Source: GCA-2733885 sp041546465 (GTDB lineage: Bacteria > Campylobacterota > Campylobacteria > Campylobacterales > Sulfurimonadaceae). From it: a DNA stretch of 20,022 nucleotides. The DNA is taken from contig JBFEWG010000023.1 of assembly GCA_041546465.1 (NCBI GenBank), forward strand, positions 1-20,022, written 5' to 3'. Of this stretch, positions 15,328-20,022 are shown piece after piece. The translations under genes were made by a program, and so were the position numbers. The notes beneath the pieces were generated by a model, which saw only the letters and a program-made list of their open reading frames with translations, was not told the DNA's origin and made no database searches. Position 1 is the first letter of the stretch. Each line of letters begins with the position of its first letter.

Positions 15328-15603
15328 TCATAAAGAAGCATCATCTATTGCTTTCATTAAGCCTTTTTTATAAGCAGACGGTCGTAAAGACTCTATCTTC
15401 TGTTTTTGTTTTTGTATTAGTTCTTTAAACTCTCTGTCCATCTCTTCATCCTGCTTCTTTCGCCTTAGTATATAATACCAGCACAGGTCATTGATCCAAT
15501 CACTGATCTTCATATATCCCCTGTCAAAATCATTTTGCCTCTTTGCAAACTTATGATGTGATGCCTTGAAGTAAAGCTCATTACTCAGTTTTTCAAATTC
15601 CAT
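15328..15603 (-). CDS. Small basic protein, function unknown
   Basis: I do not recognise this 91-residue protein. It is charged and helical, with an aromatic patch W-I-N-D-L-C-W-Y-Y near the centre, then a long Lys/Arg/Glu/Gln-rich helix (about 47-75) that could form a coiled coil. There is no signal peptide or membrane span. No clear ribosome site precedes the ATG at 15603. It is divergent from the next gene, with a TATAAT at 15620-15625 between them. The residue pattern looks like a real protein, but coding status rests on length and codon use alone. Confidence 0.55.
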   Translation of the reverse strand: MEFEKLSNELYFKASHHKFAKRQNDFDRGYMKISDWINDLCWYYILRRKKQDEEMDREFKELIQKQKQKIESLRPSAYKKGLMKAIDDASL

Positions 15604-15663
15604 GTCTAAGCATATCTGTTATAATCATGTAGATGTAAAAATATGACAAAAAAGAGAGCTTTT

Positions 15664-16005
15664 ATGAACACACTGTATGAGATAGAAAACAGGCTGTCTT
15701 ACTTCTTTAACAGAATCAATGATGGAGACACACAGTTTACACAAAAAGAGAAAACGGAGTTTCAAGAACTACGATCTTTACTCAACAAAATTATGAGTGA
15801 AGGCTTAAAACTGCAAATCGACTTGGAAGATGTTGAACATAAGTATGGTCAGGAACTTGCCAAGATCGAGCATCAGACACATACTACCAGCATAGTGGTC
15901 TCTAAAAAATCTGCTGATGTGCTTAAGAAGATCAAGCACGATATCCCTGAGGTCAACTCCTATGAGGATGCACTTGAATACCTGATCTCACATTATTACA
16001 AATAG
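15664..16005 (+). CDS. Coiled-coil protein with ribbon-helix-helix-like tail
   Basis: A 113-residue protein I cannot name. Residues 1-70 are helical with heptad-like spacing. Residues 73-113 read strand (T-T-S-I-V-V-S), helix (A-D-V-L-K-K-I-K), turn, helix (S-Y-E-D-A-L-E-Y-L-I-S), the plan of ribbon-helix-helix or VapB-like DNA-binding antitoxins. No toxin-like partner is adjacent; the unknown gene on the other side is on the opposite strand. AAGAGAG lies about five bases before the ATG at 15664, so this start is preferred over the ATG at 15643, which has no ribosome site. A DNA-binding role is an inference from pattern only. Confidence 0.65.
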   Translation: MNTLYEIENRLSYFFNRINDGDTQFTQKEKTEFQELRSLLNKIMSEGLKLQIDLEDVEHKYGQELAKIEHQTHTTSIVVSKKSADVLKKIKHDIPEVNSYEDALEYLISHYYK

Positions 16006-16109
16006 ACCTCTGTTTATTCCCGTATGTAAAACGCTCAACTATTAAAAAAGTTTTTATATGCATTTAACGCTTGCTTGGATACACTAAGACATCAAATTTA
16101 GGATCGTCT

Positions 16110-16775
16110 TTGAAGTCTTACCAAAACCTTGTGCTCTTAAAATCTCTTTACCGTTATAAATCGCTTGGTTTTTCCTATATTGACCCGATAAGTGTCAACA
16201 GTGACGAAGAACCCTATTCAATGGCCCTTCCTTCTGACTTGAACAGCTTGCATAAGCAGATGGCACAGTGTCATCTCTGTGATCTCAGTAAATCCCGACA
16301 AAGGGTCATGACCGGTTTTGGTAATCCCAATGCTGACATCATGTTCATCGATGGCTCGCCTTCAATGGTCGAGGACGAAAGTGGAGAGAGTTTCAGCGGA
16401 CGCTCCGGGGCCTCTTTGAAGAAGATGATTGAAAATGTTTTAAACCTGAACATCAATGATGTTTATTTGACCCATGTCCTAAAATGTCGGCCATCGCATC
16501 AACACAATATCCTTGAATCCGAACTTTCCAGCTGCAAGCCCTACCTCTTCAAACAGATCGAACTGATCAATCCGAAGGTTATTGTCACGCTTGGCGAACT
16601 GGCCTACAAAAGCCTGATCAAAGATGAGGCTGCCTTTGAGAATGTCCGGGGAGAGAAGATACCTTATGAACAGAAAACACTTGTTCCTATCTATCACCCT
16701 TCACATCTGTTACGAAACCCTTCACTAAAAAAGTGTACAATGACTGACTTGATTAATATTAAAGGATTATTATAA
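16110..16775 (+). CDS. Uracil-DNA glycosylase, family-4-like, with iron-sulfur cluster
   Basis: A 221-residue protein of the family 4/5 uracil-DNA glycosylase group, base-excision repair enzymes that remove uracil from DNA. Four cysteines sit as the [4Fe-4S] ligands do: Cys54 and Cys57 (Q-C-H-L-C), Cys126 (K-C-R-P-S) and Cys142 (S-C-K-P-Y-L). The late active-site motif is Y-H-P-S-H-L-L (His196). The first motif, normally G-E-A-P-G, reads D-G-S-P-S here, so the usual Glu is missing while E-D and G-R-S-G after it remain. The N-terminus carries an extra L-Y-R-Y-K-S-L-G-F-x-Y-I-D-P segment. TTG at 16110 is chosen because AGGA lies six bases upstream; TTG at 16071 or ATG at 16221 are alternatives. 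The next gene starts immediately after its stop. Confidence 0.82.
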   Translation: MKSYQNLVLLKSLYRYKSLGFSYIDPISVNSDEEPYSMALPSDLNSLHKQMAQCHLCDLSKSRQRVMTGFGNPNADIMFIDGSPSMVEDESGESFSGRSGASLKKMIENVLNLNINDVYLTHVLKCRPSHQHNILESELSSCKPYLFKQIELINPKVIVTLGELAYKSLIKDEAAFENVRGEKIPYEQKTLVPIYHPSHLLRNPSLKKCTMTDLINIKGLL

Positions 16776-18110
16776 ATGAAACACCTCCTGTTTTTATCAT
16801 TGGCCTTCATGTTTCTGCATGGCCAAAGCTTTTTGGTTTCATCCATACCGCTTCCAAAGACCTATATACTTAATACCGATGATAAAGAGTGTGATAATAC
16901 CTGTCTCTACCAATTGATCGAAGATGAACGTTTTTTCAGTTTTTTAGCCCATGCCAAGGACAAGATAGACGATCCTGTCCTTAATGATATCCTGCTTATG
17001 CAGACCTCTTTGTTCAACGTCGAACGTATGCGCCAATATACCGAACTGAAAATAGCCATGCTTCTGCCTTATAAAGTCATCGGCAGATATGCCTATTCCA
17101 CGACCAATGCAGCTTTTGCCTACTATCTGACAAAAAACAGAGCTTTCGAACTTAGGACCTACCATGCTGAATCAGAAGATGCCCAAGAGTTAGAGAAAGT
17201 CCTTCAACAGATCGAAGAGGATGACTTCCATTATGTCATCGCACCATTGACCCTAAAAGGGGCAAATAATGTTGCTTCATTAGACCTACCGATGCATATC
17301 TATTTTCCTACCATCCATAAGGATGACATGAATGTCTCTACGGATTACATCTATTATGGTGGTATCAATTATAAAAAGCAGATGGAAAACCTCATGCCTT
17401 ACGCATCCACCCCTTTGACTGTTTTTTATGACAAGAATGCCCTTGGGGAAAAACTGACTCAGATCACAAAAGAGGAATATCTCTATGCCTTTGATCAAAA
17501 CATAACAAAAGACCGTATTATCCATACAGACGAAGACGGGGTCGAATTGAGTCTCGAAGAGATGCAGGATTTGAACCTGAGTTATGCAAGCGAACCAAAG
17601 TTCTTCTCCTTTCCGATTGCAAAGCATACATCCAATTTGCAGGCACAGATGGATGAGAACATGAAGATCCAAGAGGGCTCTTTCTTCGTGAACACGCCGG
17701 TCGTAAAATCAGCCATGGTCATGTCACAGCTGACACTCTATGATGTGAATGCATCCAATGTACTCTCTACGCAGATAAACTACAATCCCGAACTGCTACT
17801 GCTTACACAGCCTAAAGACAGGGAGAATATGCTTATTGCCAATTCAATCAACTACCATAATAATGTCATGATTGAATCAAATTCATTGTTGCAGAACAAC
17901 ATCGTTTACGACTGGATCAACTATGCGACGACTATCGGAGCGGACTACTTTTACCACCTGATCACTTCGGCACACCGGGAGTATCCTCAGGAGTTTATAC
18001 AGAACCAGGTTGAATACCCTATCTCTATTGTAAAACCGACTTTTTCCCGTTTTATCACGGTTGAAAAGATCGAAGAAGAGATCTATGATGAAGAAAACGA
18101 AGATATTTGA
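16776..18110 (+). CDS. Exported protein, possible periplasmic-binding fold
   Basis: A 444-residue protein with a signal peptide (about 1-18). Two cysteines close together (39 and 43, E-C-D-N-T-C) could form a disulfide in the periplasm. From about residue 88, K-I-A-M-L-L-P-Y-K-V-I-G-R-Y-A and later Y-V-I-A-P-L-T, I-Y-Y-G-G-I and S-F-F-V-N-T-P-V-V-K-S have the alternating strand/helix rhythm of type 1 periplasmic-binding proteins, as in LpoA-like activators of penicillin-binding proteins. That comparison is mine and weak. The C-terminus is very acidic. It begins at the base after the glycosylase stop, with AAGGA ten bases before the ATG, so the two are co-transcribed although their roles look unrelated. 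Confidence 0.78.
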   Translation: MKHLLFLSLAFMFLHGQSFLVSSIPLPKTYILNTDDKECDNTCLYQLIEDERFFSFLAHAKDKIDDPVLNDILLMQTSLFNVERMRQYTELKIAMLLPYKVIGRYAYSTTNAAFAYYLTKNRAFELRTYHAESEDAQELEKVLQQIEEDDFHYVIAPLTLKGANNVASLDLPMHIYFPTIHKDDMNVSTDYIYYGGINYKKQMENLMPYASTPLTVFYDKNALGEKLTQITKEEYLYAFDQNITKDRIIHTDEDGVELSLEEMQDLNLSYASEPKFFSFPIAKHTSNLQAQMDENMKIQEGSFFVNTPVVKSAMVMSQLTLYDVNASNVLSTQINYNPELLLLTQPKDRENMLIANSINYHNNVMIESNSLLQNNIVYDWINYATTIGADYFYHLITSAHREYPQEFIQNQVEYPISIVKPTFSRFITVEKIEEEIYDEENEDI

Positions 18111-18116
18111 TCTTTG

Positions 18117-18131
18117 CTCTGAGATTCAGAG
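18117..18131. terminator. Short hairpin between convergent genes
   Basis: CTCTGA (18117-18122) and TCAGAG (18126-18131) pair perfectly around the loop GAT, seven bases after the exported-protein stop and overlapping the ybgC stop. There is no T-run on either side. It may serve both convergent transcripts as a weak terminator. Confidence 0.4.
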
Positions 18132-18527
18132 TTGATTGATATTATCAATCTCCTGCTGGAAAAGCCTGCGAATATCTTCCTGCGCCTGCGCACTCATCCG
18201 CCCTATTTTACCCATTTTGACAAAACCAAGCTTTATTTCCATATCGAAAAGCAGTTTCCCTGCCTTGTATACAGACTGATTTAATACCAGTGAACTGGCC
18301 TTGAGACTTAGGACTTGAGTCTTTACCTCGAGGATGTCTCCCAGTTTTGCAGGAGCTTTGAACTTTGCCTCAAGACTGGCAGCGACGAACTCGCCACCTT
18401 CAAGATGAGGCGTATTTCCATCTTGAAAAAAGTATTCACTCCGAGCCCTTTCACAAAATTTCAGATAGTTCGCATGATAAACAATCCCGCCCATATCCGT
18501 ATCTTCATAATAGACTCTTACTTTCAT
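18126..18527 (-). CDS. ybgC: YbgC/FadM-family acyl-CoA thioesterase
   Basis: A 133-residue single hot-dog-fold thioesterase. The N-terminal signature Y-Y-E-D-T-D-M-G-G-I-V-Y-H-A-N-Y (6-21) carries the catalytic Asp11, followed by F-C-E-R-A-R-S-E (24-31). YbgC enzymes hydrolyse acyl-CoA or acyl-ACP thioesters and in many Gram-negatives sit with the tol-pal genes; here no tol gene is adjacent. The length is normal. AAGGAGG six bases before the ATG is a near-perfect ribosome site. It faces the exported-protein gene with a 15-base gap between the stops. Confidence 0.94.
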   Translation of the reverse strand: MKVRVYYEDTDMGGIVYHANYLKFCERARSEYFFQDGNTPHLEGGEFVAASLEAKFKAPAKLGDILEVKTQVLSLKASSLVLNQSVYKAGKLLFDMEIKLGFVKMGKIGRMSAQAQEDIRRLFQQEIDNINQL

Positions 18528-18570
18528 CTCAAACCTCCTTGTTTGATGAACCTTTTAGCTCTAATATCAG

Positions 18571-18605
18571 AACAGTTACTTGATATTTTAAAACTTAAAA
18601 CTGTT
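18571..18605. repeat. Seven-base inverted repeat upstream of ybgC
   Basis: AACAGTT (18571-18577) and AACTGTT (18599-18605) are perfect inverted copies 21 bases apart in the 262-base region between ybgC and the lipoprotein gene. They could form a hairpin in the ybgC leader or a spaced operator; no other strong signal is seen in the region apart from the lipoprotein promoter. Confidence 0.35.
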
Positions 18606-18762
18606 GTAATAATATTTTTTCATATTGTACACAAAGATGCAAAGTAAATACATAAACATCCCGTATGCAATAGTCATGGACGATAAACCTTTTATCTCTA
18701 ACAAGCAAACCAAATCGACTTTTATCAACATTTTATCTTTAAGGCAGTAGCATAAGAATATA

Positions 18763-18783
18763 TACAATTAAACTCATAAGGAG
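18763..18783 (+). promoter_or_regulatory. -10 element and ribosome site of the lipoprotein gene
   Basis: TACAAT at 18763-18768 is a probable -10 without a convincing -35. AAGGAG at 18778-18783, six bases before the ATG at 18790, is a very strong ribosome site and fixes the start. The -10 and the ribosome site are so close that the leader would be very short. Confidence 0.45.
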
Positions 18784-18789
18784 TTCCAA

Positions 18790-20022
18790 ATGAAAACGAT
18801 TCAATTAGGAAGCAAACAACTCATGCTAACCATGACGACATTGTTTGTGCTCTTTTTAGGCATTATTGCTGCGGGCTGTAGTGGCGGTGGTGGTGACGGC
18901 AGTAGCAGCAGTAATGACATTGTTGTCGAGGCTCCAGGAGAGCCGACAAATTTTGTGGTTGCAGCGTCAGCTGCAGGTGGAGATTTGTCTGCTACGCTGT
19001 CCTGGTCAGCACCGACGACAGGTGGTGAGCCAACCTCTTATGAGATCTATCGCAGCAATACAGTTGAGAACCTATTTGATCCGGACAATCACCTCCTCTC
19101 CCTACCGGCGACAACTTTTCAGTTTCTCGACATTACCGGGTTGGAGAAGGGTGTAACTACCTATTGGATTGTTGCAGCCAAGAACACAGGTGGAGAAACT
19201 CCTACCCTTCCAAAACAGTTCACCCCATCAGGCGGTGGTGGAGGTGAAGTCGATAAATACGGAAACAACTTTGCTGCAGCGATGATCTTTGCTGACGGGT
19301 ACGGAATCAGTGGACAACCAATTACCGGTAATTGGACAAATGTTGTTAACGACATCGACTACAACACTGGACTGCGTCCGGTAATCAGCGAAGTCAATGT
19401 GACGGAACTCCCGGATAATGTAACGGAACTGCCTTACTTCGATGAAAACACAACCATTGTCCTTAATGGCGTGACATACTATCAGCAAAAAACTGTCAGT
19501 ACGTGGCAGGGTGAATGGCAAAACGGAGTGGGTACTGAGCAGAATGTTACAGCAAAATGGGGTGACAACCTGATCAGTCAGACCCTCAACACCGAATCTA
19601 TCATAAGGATTGAGATGGTACTTTCCAAAGCCCTGGATACCAATATGACCTCTTACAAGATGGTTCCTTTGTTCGGTACTAAAGACGTTGAGATATACGG
19701 AACAGACGGTACAGAATATAACAACTCGACTGCCTTCGTATTTGCCACCAATGCCCGTCTGAGGATTGATGAAGTTGATGAAAACGGCACTGTACTGAGA
19801 GCAGATATAGTAAATCAACCACTCTTCGATCAAAGTGTCCCGGATGGTCCGGGTAAATTTGCGGCTGAGATCAACGTGGCCGGTAACCTTACCTACGGGT
19901 ACGTATTGGACCTTAAAAACGGTGATTATGATGTTACAGCGGGAATATATCGTATCACGTTCTCACTCGACGATCAATCGCTGCTGTTCACGGAGAACAA
20001 CACTGTTATCGGTAGTGTTGTA
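18790..20022 (+). CDS. Large lipoprotein with Fn3-like domain, cut by the window edge
   Basis: The frame from ATG 18790 is open for 411 codons to the last base, so the C-terminus lies outside the window. A long hydrophobic signal ends in lipobox A-A-G-C (Cys30), followed by a flexible Gly/Ser linker. Residues about 50-140 look like one fibronectin type III domain (L-S-W-S-A-P, S-Y-E-I-Y-R, Y-W-I-V-A-A-K-N). A second Gly-run (148-152) leads to a beta-rich region of at least 260 residues that I do not recognise, with T-W-Q-G-E-W, V-T-A-K-W-G-D-N-L and repeated V-T-E-L-P. It is probably anchored in the outer membrane and faces the surface or periplasm. The function is unknown; adhesion or substrate binding would fit Fn3 proteins. 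Confidence 0.85.
   Translation, partial: MKTIQLGSKQLMLTMTTLFVLFLGIIAAGCSGGGGDGSSSSNDIVVEAPGEPTNFVVAASAAGGDLSATLSWSAPTTGGEPTSYEIYRSNTVENLFDPDNHLLSLPATTFQFLDITGLEKGVTTYWIVAAKNTGGETPTLPKQFTPSGGGGGEVDKYGNNFAAAMIFADGYGISGQPITGNWTNVVNDIDYNTGLRPVISEVNVTELPDNVTELPYFDENTTIVLNGVTYYQQKTVSTWQGEWQNGVGTEQNVTAKWGDNLISQTLNTESIIRIEMVLSKALDTNMTSYKMVPLFGTKDVEIYGTDGTEYNNSTAFVFATNARLRIDEVDENGTVLRADIVNQPLFDQSVPDGPGKFAAEINVAGNLTYGYVLDLKNGDYDVTAGIYRITFSLDDQSLLFTENNTVIGSVV

Noticed and set aside
15328..16005. Toxin-antitoxin pair
   Set aside because: One gene looks RHH-like, but the genes are divergent rather than co-directional and the partner has no toxin motif; not enough to call.
18866..19156. Plus-strand frame overlapping the lipoprotein gene
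   Set aside because: It runs in another frame of the same DNA; its Val/Ala/Gln-rich product has no pattern, while the main frame is open for 411 codons.
19228..19833. 201-codon minus-strand frame
   Set aside because: It is antisense to the lipoprotein reading frame, which has a signal peptide, lipobox, Fn3 pattern and strong ribosome site; the antisense product shows no such features.

Overview
The window looks like chromosomal DNA of a Campylobacterota (epsilonproteobacterial) sulfur oxidiser, in the Sulfurovum/Sulfurimonas sense. The base composition is AT-rich. The 70-residue ribosomal protein S21 reads like the Campylobacterota form, the glycyl-tRNA synthetase beta chain is a separate gene, and there is a sulfide:quinone-oxidoreductase-like flavoprotein and a small superoxide reductase. 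The genus is an inference from protein flavour, not a database match. Genes are packed tightly, with many stop/start overlaps and several TTG starts. I see no tRNA, rRNA, CRISPR array, insertion sequence, integrase or phage gene, and no gene-free stretch longer than 300 bases.

Left part (1-6363). A glutaredoxin-like protein and a GIY-YIG protein overlap by four bases, followed by rpsU with its own good promoter and a probable terminator. Facing them is a minus-strand set: an SQR-like flavoprotein with a clear promoter, a small acidic protein and a serine esterase. recQ lies upstream of these on the same strand. A SYLF-domain lipid-binding protein (minus) and mobA (plus) are divergent from a short shared promoter region.

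Centre (6370-14651). Nine minus-strand genes run head to tail with gaps or overlaps of a few bases: glyS, an FAD oxidoreductase of the DAO family, a membrane-anchored alpha/beta hydrolase, hemH, a HAD phosphatase, an outer-membrane phospholipase A (pldA) with an added Sel1-like N-terminus, a DUF3313-type lipoprotein, a zinc-ribbon/topoisomerase-C-repeat-like protein, and an unrecognised protein. This is probably one long transcription unit or a few nested ones, mixing translation, heme synthesis and envelope lipid functions. The only longer internal gap is 45 bases, before the zinc-ribbon gene.

Right part (14652-20022). A 199-base divergent region separates glyS from a superoxide reductase gene. 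That gene has the codon signature of strong expression and an altered active-site entrance (D-R-H instead of the usual E-K-H). After a hairpin come two small unrecognised genes on opposite strands, one with a ribbon-helix-helix-like tail. A family-4-like uracil-DNA glycosylase with a changed catalytic motif is followed directly by a large exported protein of unknown role, and then by a convergent YbgC-type thioesterase. The window ends inside a large lipoprotein gene (18790 onward, open to the edge) with one Fn3-like domain and a long part I do not recognise.

No complete, clearly new multi-gene system is evident. The most interesting leads are the unrecognised lipoprotein at the right edge, the two enzymes with altered catalytic motifs (superoxide reductase and uracil-DNA glycosylase), the SQR-like protein lacking one of the redox cysteines, and the pldA-lipoprotein pair with two small genes downstream.
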